From JBJXGE01 sp046154185 (GTDB lineage: Bacteria; Planctomycetota; UBA8108; UBA1146; JAJFFE01), in NCBI GenBank assembly GCA_046154185.1, contig JBJXGE010000070.1, positions 248,001 through 312,000 on the forward strand: 64,000 bases of DNA. Direction: 5' to 3'. Positions 34,957 through 43,600 of the stretch are shown in pieces (position 1 is the first letter of the stretch; each line of letters opens with the position of its first letter). Made by a program: the position numbers and the translations under genes. Under the pieces are notes generated by a model. That model searched no databases. It saw only the letters and a program-made list of their open reading frames with translations, and was not told where the DNA came from.

Positions 34957-36648
34957 TTACGGTTGCGGCCGCAGAAAGATCAGGCCGGCAGCCGTGATGG
35001 GAAACTCCGAAGTCGCCCCCGCCGTGACGACGAGATTCGGCACCGGCGGCGCGCCGAGTGTGTCGATCCAGTTCATGGGCGCATTGACTCCATCGGGATT
35101 GCCGATGAGATCGTTCGGCACCAACTCGAAGGCGACCTCCACCATCGGTTCTGGGTCGGGGGCAATCAGCGAAAACGCGGACGTGAAACTGAAGATCGTG
35201 CCAACGGTGATGCCGTTCGGAAGCAAGCTCGCCTGAAAGTAGTCGGCGCCCGCACCGCCACCGAGCGCGAGCAGAGCAGCGCCGGGATTGACGGCCACGG
35301 CATCGAGGAAATTCGTGTCGTAGCTCAGACCCACACTCACGCCCGACATCGCGCCGGGTGGCGCACCCGGCCCGAGTTCTTCGAGCACGTATAAGACTTC
35401 TGTGAACGAGCCTTGGCCGGACGCCAAATTGTAGAGCACTGTTTGCGCGGGCGCGAAAAAGTAAAAGTCGGGCGCCAGCGGTCCGGCGACGTATTGGATT
35501 GCGGCATCCACCAGGCTCGGCGTGATGGTCTGACCGCCGATCGCCACGCTGTTCGCGCCGCCGCTTGGGTCCCACGTCAAGGCGGCCACGACGCCATCGA
35601 AGTCGCCGCGCAGACCACCGAGGTTTGAGAAACACATCAACGTTGCGACTTGTTGCGGCGTATCGATGATCAATTGTTCACCGCTGGCCGAAATGACGAT
35701 CTCGATGGACACCGAGCTGCCGTCGTTCATGACACCGAAAAACTCCGGCCCGCTGCCGCCGTTGAGACTCGCAAGCGCCGGCCCTTCGGACACACTGAGC
35801 ACGACGATGTAGCGCGAGTCGTAGTCGAGCTTCATGTCGATTCCGTCGATCGCCGGCGGCGTCGGAGTCGGCGCTGCCAGCGCAACGAACAACCCTGAAT
35901 TGAACGACGTCGCACCGGTGGCGGGACTATAGCTCGCGACTTGATCGAGCACGCGGAAATCGAGGTTGAAGCTCAACACGGTGAGCGTGACAGTCGCCGT
36001 CGAAGTGGCGCCGGCGGCGTCGCGGATCGTGTAGTCGAAACTATCGGCGCCCGCGAATGCTGCCGCTGGCGTATAGACAATCGCGCCGCCGACGATACTC
36101 GAGTTGCCACCGGCTGGCTGCGTGACCTGCGTAATCGTCAGCGGCTCGGCATCGGCATCGGTGTCGTTCGCCAGTACGTCGACCGTGACGGCGGTCGATT
36201 GCAGCGTCGCGGCGGTGTCGTCACTCGCCATCGGAAAGTCGTTTAGGGCCGTCACGTTGACGGTCACCGTCGCGGCGGCGCTCGCGTTGCCGGCGCTATC
36301 GCGAACGGCGTACGCAAAGAACTGCTGACCATTCGTATTTGGATTCGGCGTGTACATCACCGTGCCATCGCCTTGCAACACCGCGGTCCCGAGGAGGGCC
36401 GCGCTCAGCACAACGGTCAATGCATCGCCATCGGGATCGCTGTCATTGGCGAGCACCGCGATCACGACCGCGGTGTCTTCCGCGGTCATCGCCGCATCCG
36501 CCACGGCGACGGGCGTTCCGTTCGGCGCCGCCGCCGCGCCGCCACCACCCCCTCCGCCGCCGCCTCCGCAAGAACTCAAAAAGGCAAGACTCAAAACGGC
36601 GATGCCACGGAGCGGGCTGGCGCCCCGAAGTGAAATGCTGCTGCTCAC
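34957..36648 (-). CDS. Poly-Gly lipoprotein with cadherin-like and cohesin-like domains
   Basis: 563-aa surface lipoprotein. The GTG at 36648 follows AAGGGA and gives a signal ending in lipobox LSSC (Cys 27), directly followed by a run of ten Gly. Two tandem Ig/cadherin-like repeats (VLANDSDPDGDAL and VLANDTDADAEPL) span about 40-240, typical of adhesins. Then two cohesin-like domains (about 250-400 and 410-555) share the pattern MKLDYDSRYIVVLSV / VGLSYDTNFLDAVAV. No dockerin is present, so it may be a scaffold for dockerin proteins nearby. It lies downstream of the pseudopilin genes on the same strand. Confidence 0.75.
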   Translation of the reverse strand: MSSSISLRGASPLRGIAVLSLAFLSSCGGGGGGGGGGAAAAPNGTPVAVADAAMTAEDTAVVIAVLANDSDPDGDALTVVLSAALLGTAVLQGDGTVMYTPNPNTNGQQFFAYAVRDSAGNASAAATVTVNVTALNDFPMASDDTAATLQSTAVTVDVLANDTDADAEPLTITQVTQPAGGNSSIVGGAIVYTPAAAFAGADSFDYTIRDAAGATSTATVTLTVLSFNLDFRVLDQVASYSPATGATSFNSGLFVALAAPTPTPPAIDGIDMKLDYDSRYIVVLSVSEGPALASLNGGSGPEFFGVMNDGSSVSIEIVISASGEQLIIDTPQQVATLMCFSNLGGLRGDFDGVVAALTWDPSGGANSVAIGGQTITPSLVDAAIQYVAGPLAPDFYFFAPAQTVLYNLASGQGSFTEVLYVLEELGPGAPPGAMSGVSVGLSYDTNFLDAVAVNPGAALLALGGGAGADYFQASLLPNGITVGTIFSFTSAFSLIAPDPEPMVEVAFELVPNDLIGNPDGVNAPMNWIDTLGAPPVPNLVVTAGATSEFPITAAGLIFLRPQP

Positions 36649-36843
36649 AATGATTCCCTTTCCCCGAGCCTGGTCGTGAAGGGCGATATTGTAGCAGTTC
36701 CCGCTGTGCGCGCGGGCTGGAAGTTGAAGGAGCTGCAGGATGCCGGCGCCGTTTGTCGCAGAATCGGTTGACTTGCCAGTTTGGCAAGGCGGCTGCACGT
36801 AGAGAGTCAACCGCCGGAACGCACTCGGAAGGAGATCCGCAGA

Positions 36844-37398
36844 TTAGCGCGCTGTCGGCGCAGACGCGGCGGCAGTCTTGACGACGCACCAATGTCCGTG
36901 CTCATCGCGCGCGACGCAAAGTTCGCCGACGATGGAGGCGCCGTCGAACGACAGCCCGTACGTGCGGCGATCCGCAGCGGTCGTCGCGCGCTTGAAGAAG
37001 GTCAAGGCTCCGCCGGCGTGCGCGAAGGTTTGCGACCACTCGCGGAGGCGGCGTTCGTCGGCGGCGGTTGAGAGCCGCACGACCTCGGAGTCCAGCCCGT
37101 CGCGCAAGGCGTTCGTCAATTCCACAACGGGAATCCCAGTCCGTTCGACGCGGCTCGCGGCGATGTCGACGGGCTGCGGATTTGCCGGCGCGTGGCCTGC
37201 TGCAATAGCGACCGCGGGCGCCCTGCGCGTCCGCTCCGGCACGCCAAGAGTCTCGACGACTTGCGTCGCGCAAACGACGATAACGACTGCGGCGCCTAAC
37301 AATAATGTGAGCCGCAAGGCCCAGCGCGGCTCGGCGACAAACTCGCGCGGTTCCGGCAGCGGCACCGTGCGGGGAGCCTTGGGACAACTCTGCTGCAT
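36844..37398 (-). CDS. Hypothetical single-pass membrane protein of the pseudopilin cluster
   Basis: 184-aa protein with a cytoplasmic N-terminus, one hydrophobic helix (about 28-48) and an extracytoplasmic domain with NALRDGLDSEVVRL and WSQTFAHAGGALTFFKRATT. I do not recognise the family. It follows the PilX-like gene after 12 bases and is probably the last gene of that operon, so a part in pilus or secretion assembly is plausible by position only. Confidence 0.65.
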   Translation of the reverse strand: MQQSCPKAPRTVPLPEPREFVAEPRWALRLTLLLGAAVVIVVCATQVVETLGVPERTRRAPAVAIAAGHAPANPQPVDIAASRVERTGIPVVELTNALRDGLDSEVVRLSTAADERRLREWSQTFAHAGGALTFFKRATTAADRRTYGLSFDGASIVGELCVARDEHGHWCVVKTAAASAPTAR

Positions 37399-37410
37399 GA
37401 CTGATATTCC

Positions 37411-38589
37411 TTAGTTGCCGACGCGCTGATAAGAGATCACCCGCGCGCTGTAATCGATGACTTGCGAGATGCCCTCGGCTGCGGCCAGCGCCGCGCTCGA
37501 ATACTTGACCGCCGCATTTCCGGTGCGTCCCGCGAAGATATCTCCACTGCCCGTCACGGTGGATCCCGCGCCGGCGAGAGTGATCGACAGGCCGCCGATG
37601 ATCGTTGCGTAGTTGTACATGCCGACGAGCTGCGAGCCGGGCACTTCCGCGTTCCCGGTGAAATGCACAATGACCAAGCCGTGCCAAAACGTGGAGTCCT
37701 CCATGTGCAGGGCTTCCACCGTTGTTTGGTTGCTCGATTCGATCACGAGCGTGCCATGGCCCACGAAGTTCTGCCGCATGGTAAGCGTGTGATTGTCGCC
37801 CAAGTTCACATAGATGAGTTGCGGATCGGCCGCCGTCCCATACGAGCCGATCTCCGTGTTGTCCCAACTGGCGGCGCCGGTAACGGCGATGTCGGCATTA
37901 CTCCGCGCATAGGTCAGGAGGTCGTTAAAGACCTCGGTTTGGCCCGCCACGTCATTCGCGGTTTGCGCCGGCGTCCCGGCAAGCGACGCGCCGCCGGAAA
38001 TGTCTACCACGACATCGACATCCACGTAGCCCGGAATCGGTGACAACGCGACGCCATAGGTGGCCTGACTCTGATCGGCGAGCAACGCCCCACTCGCGTC
38101 GTGGTCCGCGCCGGAAATCGATGTCGCAGCGCGCACGCTCAACAGCAACTCGTCGTCATCAATGGTAACGCTCGGGTCGACATTGATCTGTATCGCGCCC
38201 TCCATGTCGAAGTTCGCCGTCAACTCGAGGTGCATCTGAATCGTCTCGGACATCACGCCGGAAGTCGCCGAGCTGGTGATCGAGTAGACCGTCGCCGAAA
38301 CCGGCGCGATGACGACATGCGCGCTACCGACGCCGAGCGGCTCGTCGAACGTCGTCGCGCCCAGCGTGCCATTACTCGCTCGCACTTTGAAGTTGCCGAG
38401 TTGCGCACCCGAGTCGGCCAAGTAAAACGCGGTGAGGTGATCGCGACTCTCCGCCCCAGCGCGCTGTTCGATGACCCCAAGGCTGCTCGCGCCGGCGGAA
38501 AGCGCCAGCAGCAGCACCAAGCAGAGCAAGAAGCAAATGAGCGCTGATCCGCGCTCGCGTGTTCGTTGACTGGACAATGCGTGCTCCAT
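37411..38589 (-). CDS. PilX-like pilus assembly protein
   Basis: 392-aa protein with an N-terminal RERGSALICFLLCLVLLLALSAGASS helix and AFYLADSGAQLGNFKV, the layout of PilX/GspK-type minor components. The rest is beta-rich with no clear catalytic motif, ending in a region with MEDSTFWHGLVIVHFTGNAEV like that of PilX-type proteins. It lies directly after two pseudopilin genes in the order V, W/J, X seen in minor pilin operons. It would sit at the tip of a type IV-like or type II secretion pseudopilus. Confidence 0.72.
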   Translation of the reverse strand: MEHALSSQRTRERGSALICFLLCLVLLLALSAGASSLGVIEQRAGAESRDHLTAFYLADSGAQLGNFKVRASNGTLGATTFDEPLGVGSAHVVIAPVSATVYSITSSATSGVMSETIQMHLELTANFDMEGAIQINVDPSVTIDDDELLLSVRAATSISGADHDASGALLADQSQATYGVALSPIPGYVDVDVVVDISGGASLAGTPAQTANDVAGQTEVFNDLLTYARSNADIAVTGAASWDNTEIGSYGTAADPQLIYVNLGDNHTLTMRQNFVGHGTLVIESSNQTTVEALHMEDSTFWHGLVIVHFTGNAEVPGSQLVGMYNYATIIGGLSITLAGAGSTVTGSGDIFAGRTGNAAVKYSSAALAAAEGISQVIDYSARVISYQRVGN

Positions 38590-38614
38590 TTCTCCGCGAC
38601 GATTCGCGCGCGAA

Positions 38615-39187
38615 TTACTCGTCGTTCCGCATCTTTACGCCGGTATTGAGCGTCAATAACTCCGGAAGAGTGCTGCTCTCGAGCTCGGTCAGAAACGTCA
38701 CCGCCACCTCCAAAATTGCGCCTTGGCGAGTGAAGCTCAATCCCGTGGCGGCGATGTTCCCGGCGATCAGCGTTTGCGTATCGCCGGTGCCCGGGGTAAC
38801 ACCGGTCGGCGCGACGTCCTCCCAAATTCGCAGAGAGCTCGTCACGCCATCCGCGTTCGGAACCAAGTCGATCTGAATGGGATTGCCATAAACGGCAGCC
38901 GTGCCGTCGAACGAAGTCGGTCGCTCAAACCGGATGAAGTCGCTAGCGATCGGGATCGGCGGCGTCATCGAGATAAACCGGCCAGTCGCCAGTTCCACGA
39001 CCAACCGATTCATCACCGCCTGGCTGCGGGCCGTGAGATTCGAGCGCAGCGTTTGATCGGCGAAGGCGCGCGACGACTGCACGAAGAGTTGGCAGACGGA
39101 GCCACCGACGACCGCGAGCAAGCTCACCGCAATGGCGAGCTCGATCAGCGTCATGCCCCGATGGCGTTGCGACTGAATTTTCAACAA
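38615..39187 (-). CDS. Type IV-like pseudopilin (PilW/GspJ type)
   Basis: 190-aa prepilin. The leader MLKIQSQRHRG is followed by MTLIELAIAVSLLAVVGGSV, with the prepilin peptidase site between Gly and Met and the conserved Glu at +5. The globular part has FIRFERPTSF and ends without Cys pairs. It starts 6 bases after the preceding pseudopilin stop. Its length and order suit the minor pseudopilin J/W. Confidence 0.85.
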   Translation of the reverse strand: MLKIQSQRHRGMTLIELAIAVSLLAVVGGSVCQLFVQSSRAFADQTLRSNLTARSQAVMNRLVVELATGRFISMTPPIPIASDFIRFERPTSFDGTAAVYGNPIQIDLVPNADGVTSSLRIWEDVAPTGVTPGTGDTQTLIAGNIAATGLSFTRQGAILEVAVTFLTELESSTLPELLTLNTGVKMRNDE

Positions 39188-39193
39188 GCGGAC

Positions 39194-39664
39194 CTACTCT
39201 TCCTGAGCCAGTAAGTAATACATGACTCGAGTTTGCAGACCGGCTAGTGGGTCGGTCCATGCAAGTTCGAGTTTGATCGGCAACAGCATGTAGTTGGCTG
39301 ACACATCCGGATTCGTCGCTGCGCCGTCGCCATCGAGATCGCGCGGCAAGCCCAGCATGTTGCTTTCCGCGGTATCGAGCGTCTCGTCGAGGAAAATCGT
39401 TGCGGTGCCGGTCGCGCCCGTGAGGCCCGGCACCGAGAACACCGCGCCCTGATAGAGCCCGGCCGTGTCGCCGAATGGCGCCCCGCGGATGCGCTCGGCT
39501 AGTAAGCGAAACCCGCTGTTGACGTGCGCATTCACGACCGCGTTTGCATGCGAGCGCTCATTGGAAATCTGCAGGCCCGCGAGTCCGACAAAACCCGTGA
39601 TAACGAGCACGCTGCCAATCAAGACCTCAACTATCGTGAAACCCGTGTTTCCACGTTGAAGCAA
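39194..39664 (-). CDS. Type IV-like pseudopilin (PilV/GspI type)
   Basis: Prepilin with cleavage site RGNTG^FTIVEVLIGSVLVITGF, the conserved Glu at +5 and a 20-residue hydrophobic helix. The TTG at 39664, about 8 bases after AAGGGGG, gives a natural 8-residue leader and 156 aa. A longer frame reaches an ATG at 39760, but its extra 32 residues would make an atypical leader. It is the first gene of the pseudopilin operon. The remainder is short and beta-rich, as in PilV/I. Confidence 0.82.
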   Translation of the reverse strand: MLQRGNTGFTIVEVLIGSVLVITGFVGLAGLQISNERSHANAVVNAHVNSGFRLLAERIRGAPFGDTAGLYQGAVFSVPGLTGATGTATIFLDETLDTAESNMLGLPRDLDGDGAATNPDVSANYMLLPIKLELAWTDPLAGLQTRVMYYLLAQEE

Positions 39665-39932
39665 CTGCGCCACCCCCTTTTCGATCCATCCTGTCCCGGC
39701 CGACAGTTGCAAGCGGCGGGCCTGCCGCGCGCGAGGGTTTGCGCTCTCGAATCGCCGCAAGTCGTCGGGAAGACTGCCCGAGCGACGGGAAATTCGACGG
39801 TGTCGTCAGGGCTTCCTTCCTTGGTTTACTCCTTGCACTTGCACACCAGCCGACTCGCAGGATAATTCCAGCAATCGAATCATTGGCGACTAAACTCGCA
39901 GGGCTGTAGGTGTACGACAAGGAGTTGCTTGC

Positions 39933-41666
39933 ATGCCGCGATTGGCGACCATCATCGTGGCGAGCGTGTTGATTGCGCCCCCGGCGGCAGCGCAAAACCC
40001 GTTCACGAGCGAAGCCGCGGCTCGGGGCGTATTCCATTTCACATACGGTTCCATCATTGCTTACGGTTTTGGAATGGCACTCGTCGATCTCAGCGGCGAC
40101 GCGCAGCTCGATCTGGTACTGACCGGACAGATTTTCGGCGAAGTGGGTGTCTACCAAAATACGGGCGCCGGGAATTTCAGTCCTGTAGTAGCGAGCGGAA
40201 TTCCTCCCGGCGCGAGTTACGTCGGGATCGCCGCCGCCGATTATGATGCGGATGGCGACGTCGATCTTTATTTTTCGAATTTAGCCAGCCCAAACGTGCT
40301 GGCACGCAACGACGGCGGATTTCAATTCTCAGACGTAAGCGCAGCGGCCGGAGTCGCCGATCCGGGCTATGCAACCGGTTGTGCCTGGGGAGATTTCGAC
40401 GGCGATGGGTGGCCCGATTTGTACGTCGCCAATCGGCATCCCGCGCAGCTCGAGGCAAACCGACTTTTTCGAAATCTTGGCAATGGGACCTTCGAAGAAC
40501 TTTCGCAGGCACTCGGTGTCGACGTGGCGGCGCTGAGTTTTCAAGGACGGTTCCTCGATTACGACCGCGACGGCGACGCGGATCTCTACTTGTCGGTCGA
40601 CAAGGGCCCGGCGGCAGGACAAACAAATCGACTCTGGCGAAACGACGCGGGCGTGTTTGTCAATGTCAGCGCGAGTTCAGGCGCTGGCGTGAGCGAAGAC
40701 TCGATGGGGGTTGGCATCGGCGACTTTGATCGCAATGGTTTTGCCGATCTCGTCATCACGAACACAAGCGCCGTGGGCGGCAATGTCCTCCTGATGAACG
40801 AAAGCGGTGACTTCATCGACGAGTCGGCATTGTATGGTATCTCCGACGTGGTCAGTGGCTGGGGCGCACCGGTCTTTGATTTCGACAACGACGGCTATGA
40901 GGATTTCTTTGTTGCCGACAGTGGTGAGCTTGATGCGTTTTATCGCGGCGGGCCAAACCCGCCGTTCAGTGAGATGGCCCAAACACTCGGTCTGACGAGC
41001 GCGTTACTGAATTCTTTTTGCGCAACGAGCGGCGATATCGATGGCGACGGCGACGTCGACCTCATCGTGCAGCGGTCGAACGCGCTGATTTCGATCTACA
41101 TCAACCACGAAGGCGAAGCGCGTCATTGGCTGAAAGTGCGGCTCGCCGGCGCGGGTGCAAATACTCTGGGTCTCGGCGCAACCGTCGAATTGGAAGCGAA
41201 CGGAGTTTGGCAGACACGCCAAATGCTCGGCTCCGGAAGTTTCAAGGATGCGCCGCCGTACGAGCTGCACTTTGGTTTGGGCACGGCGCTGGCAATCGCC
41301 ACCGTTCGGGTCATTTGGCCTGGCGGCGGCGTCTCCGAGCTGAGCGATGTCGCCGCGGATCAAACGCTCATCTTCTCGGAGCCGAGCCCGAAACCCGGCG
41401 TGGCTTATGTGCGCGGCGACGTCAATGCCGACGGGTTGCTGAACATCGCCGACCCGATCACGTTGCTCGGCGTATTATTCGCAGCAGGCGCCGCGCCCTG
41501 CGACGCCGCGCTCGACACAAACGGCGACGACGCGGTCAATCTTGCCGACGCGGTTTATTCCTTGTCGGCGATCTTCGGCACTGGCCCGCCGTTACTTCCG
41601 CCGACAAACTGCGGCGACGCGGCGACAAGCCAACTTCTCTGCGTGAGTTTTCCGCCCTGCCGATGA
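39933..41666 (+). CDS. Secreted FG-GAP/VCBS repeat protein with UnbV/ASPIC and dockerin domains
   Basis: 577-aa exported beta-propeller. Signal peptide at 1-20 (APPAAAQN), then about seven FG-GAP repeats with Ca-binding DxDGDGxxD loops (ADYDADGDVDLYFSN, GDFDGDGWPDLYVAN, FDFDNDGYEDFFVAD). An ASPIC/UnbV domain with HWLKVRLAG, LGATVELEA and VIWPGGGVSEL follows, then two dockerin loops (RGDVNADGLLNIADP and LDTNGDDAVNLADA). Members of this group are probably carbohydrate-binding or adhesive. AAGGAG lies 8 bases before the ATG. It diverges from the pseudopilin operon across a 268-base gap in which I see no further gene. Confidence 0.88.
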   Translation: MPRLATIIVASVLIAPPAAAQNPFTSEAAARGVFHFTYGSIIAYGFGMALVDLSGDAQLDLVLTGQIFGEVGVYQNTGAGNFSPVVASGIPPGASYVGIAAADYDADGDVDLYFSNLASPNVLARNDGGFQFSDVSAAAGVADPGYATGCAWGDFDGDGWPDLYVANRHPAQLEANRLFRNLGNGTFEELSQALGVDVAALSFQGRFLDYDRDGDADLYLSVDKGPAAGQTNRLWRNDAGVFVNVSASSGAGVSEDSMGVGIGDFDRNGFADLVITNTSAVGGNVLLMNESGDFIDESALYGISDVVSGWGAPVFDFDNDGYEDFFVADSGELDAFYRGGPNPPFSEMAQTLGLTSALLNSFCATSGDIDGDGDVDLIVQRSNALISIYINHEGEARHWLKVRLAGAGANTLGLGATVELEANGVWQTRQMLGSGSFKDAPPYELHFGLGTALAIATVRVIWPGGGVSELSDVAADQTLIFSEPSPKPGVAYVRGDVNADGLLNIADPITLLGVLFAAGAAPCDAALDTNGDDAVNLADAVYSLSAIFGTGPPLLPPTNCGDAATSQLLCVSFPPCR

Positions 41667-41764
41667 GAAGCTCCTGACCATTCGGCCCGCGAGATACGAA
41701 TGCGGAACCTGCTCACCATTCGCGCTCGCGTGGGCGAGTCGCCGGCCGCACCAATATATACCGC

Positions 41765-41793
41765 TTGACGATAGTCGTTGTAACACCTATTAT
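41765..41793 (+). promoter_or_regulatory. Near-consensus sigma-70 promoter for the MarR-DoxX-pirin operon
   Basis: TTGACG (41765-41770) and TATTAT (41788-41793) are separated by 17 bases, close to the ideal. The ATG of the MarR gene is only 8 bases beyond the -10 box, so the transcript should start at or just before the start codon. The spacer carries the dyad ACGA-TAG-TCGT (41768-41778), which could be the MarR operator overlapping the promoter. Confidence 0.7.
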
Positions 41794-41801
41794 TCGCGGC
41801 C

Positions 41802-42266
41802 ATGAGCCTCGACCTCAAGCAAGAGTTGAAAATCAAAGCCTTCGAGTCGATCGAGCAAGAGACGCTCATCGCCTTGTTGCGGACCACGGATATGTTGATG
41901 GCGGAAATCAACGGACTCTTGAAGGAGCGACAGCTCTCGAGTCCGCTCTACAACGTCTTGCGAATCTTGCGCGGCGCGGGCGCAGAAGGGCTGGCCTGCG
42001 GCGAGATCGCCGCGCGTCTCGTACAACGCGACCCCGATGTGACGCGGCTCGTCGATCGACTCGAGGAGCGCGGCTACGTGACGCGTGAGCGCCAGCGCGC
42101 GGATCGGCGCGTGATTCGCATCGTGATCGCAACGCGCGGGCTCGACCTCTTGAAAGGACTCGATCAACCGATCGCCGACTTGCACAAGCGGCAGCTCGGC
42201 GGAGTTGGCAAAAAACGCCTACGGGAACTAAACGAATTGCTGGCGACGATTAGAAGTCGAAGTTGA
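41802..42266 (+). CDS. MarR family transcriptional regulator
   Basis: 154-aa winged-helix regulator. Dimerisation helices frame an HTH at about 60-100 (GEIAARLVQRDPDVTRLVDRLEERGYV) and a wing with RQRADRRVIRIVIA. One Cys (in GLACGE) sits at the start of the HTH and might sense thiol or quinone stress. No ribosome site is visible before the ATG, which agrees with a leaderless mRNA. It precedes the DoxX and pirin genes on one strand, so it most likely represses its own operon. Confidence 0.9.
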   Translation: MSLDLKQELKIKAFESIEQETLIALLRTTDMLMAEINGLLKERQLSSPLYNVLRILRGAGAEGLACGEIAARLVQRDPDVTRLVDRLEERGYVTRERQRADRRVIRIVIATRGLDLLKGLDQPIADLHKRQLGGVGKKRLRELNELLATIRSRS

Positions 42267-42321
42267 CCGGGTCTAGCGGCGAGTCGCGGCGATCGCGACG
42301 CATTTCACCGAAAGGGATTTC

Positions 42322-42744
42322 ATGAGCGGACGAACGAGCGGTCTCGAGGCGACGGGCATCGCCCTCCTGCGAATCGTGATCGGGATCGTGTTCGTGTTGC
42401 ACGGTTGGCAGAAGATTACGGTGTTCGGCTTCGATGGAACGGCCAAGTTCATGGAGGGGCTCGGACTTCCTCTGCCAGCCGTTTCGGCGGCGTGCGCAAT
42501 CGCCGCGGAGTTTGGTGGCGGTATCGCGTTGACACTCGGACTCTTCACGCGCTTTGCGGCGATCCCGCTCGCCTTCACGATGGTCGTGGCCGCGCTGAGC
42601 GCGCACGTGTCTAAAGGGTTTTTCTTGCCCGAGGGATACGAGTACACCCTCGTGCTGTTCGCGGCCTGCATCGCGATCGCGTGCTTAGGGCCCGGCAGCG
42701 CCTCGATCGACGGGCTCCGCGCGCGGCGCCGACCCGCGGGATAG
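42322..42744 (+). CDS. DoxX family membrane protein
   Basis: 140-aa protein with four membrane helices and the DoxX pattern LLRIVIGIVFVLHGWQKI, then GLPLPAVSAACAIAAEFGGGIAL and a late GPGSASIDGL. The family is linked to redox and thiol stress; some members support quinone or thiosulfate oxidation. AAAGGGA is 5 bases before the ATG. It follows the MarR gene by 55 bases and precedes the pirin gene by 9 bases. Confidence 0.88.
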   Translation: MSGRTSGLEATGIALLRIVIGIVFVLHGWQKITVFGFDGTAKFMEGLGLPLPAVSAACAIAAEFGGGIALTLGLFTRFAAIPLAFTMVVAALSAHVSKGFFLPEGYEYTLVLFAACIAIACLGPGSASIDGLRARRRPAG

Positions 42745-42753
42745 GAACGCGTC

Positions 42754-43470
42754 ATGACAACTGCGAACACACTCGTGCTGCGTAGGCACGCCGAACGCGG
42801 ACGCTCGAACTTTGGCTGGCTCGACAGTCGCCACACATTTTCGTTCGGCGACTACCACGACCCCGCGCACATGGGGTTCCGCTCGCTCCGCGTCATCAAC
42901 GACGATCGCGTCGCAGGCGGCGGCGGCTTCGGCAAGCATCCCCACCGCAACATGGAGATCCTCAGCTACGTCGTCGACGGCGCGCTCGCGCACTCGGACA
43001 GTCTCGGCACGGGCTCGGTGATTCGCCCCGGCGAACTCCAACGCATGACGGCCGGCACCGGCGTCACGCATAGCGAGTTCAACGACTCGAAGACCGACCC
43101 GGTGCGCTTTCTGCAGATCTGGATCGTACCCGCGCAACGCGGCATCGAGCCCAGCTACGAGCAACGCGCATTTCCGCTCGACGATCGGCGCGGCGAGTTC
43201 GTGCTCGTCGCTTCGAATGACGGTCGCGATGGATCGATCACGGTGCACCAAGATGTTCGCCTGTACGCGGGTCGCTTCAACGACGGCGACTCGACATCCA
43301 TCGCGCTCGAAAGCGGCCGCGCAGCATGGATCCAAATCGTGCGCGGCGCGATGACCGTGAACGGCCAACCGCTCGCTGAAGGCGACGGCGCCGCCGTGAG
43401 CGACGAGTTGCGGATCGAGTTCGCCGCGCGCGTCGATCGGACGGAAGTGCTGGTCATCGATTTGGCCTGA
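42754..43470 (+). CDS. Pirin family protein (YhaK/YhhW-like bicupin)
   Basis: 238-aa bicupin. The metal site residues are present in the N-terminal barrel: HPHRNMEI and GVTHSEFN (three His and one Glu). The C-terminal barrel contains ITVHQDVRLYAGRF without a full metal site, typical of YhhW-type pirins, some of which act as quercetin 2,3-dioxygenases. Grouping with MarR and DoxX genes is a known quinone or electrophile stress arrangement. The substrate is not known. Confidence 0.9.
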   Translation: MTTANTLVLRRHAERGRSNFGWLDSRHTFSFGDYHDPAHMGFRSLRVINDDRVAGGGGFGKHPHRNMEILSYVVDGALAHSDSLGTGSVIRPGELQRMTAGTGVTHSEFNDSKTDPVRFLQIWIVPAQRGIEPSYEQRAFPLDDRRGEFVLVASNDGRDGSITVHQDVRLYAGRFNDGDSTSIALESGRAAWIQIVRGAMTVNGQPLAEGDGAAVSDELRIEFAARVDRTEVLVIDLA

Positions 43471-43600
43471 ATCGTCGCGCGAGACGCGAAGATTGCGCCT
43501 CGCGCGGCGGAATTGGCCCCCATCGACTGGCCCGTTGTTCGCTTTCCTAGCTATAGGCGCGCGACACACACTCAGCGCGGCTAGTCGTGCGCGGGCAAAA

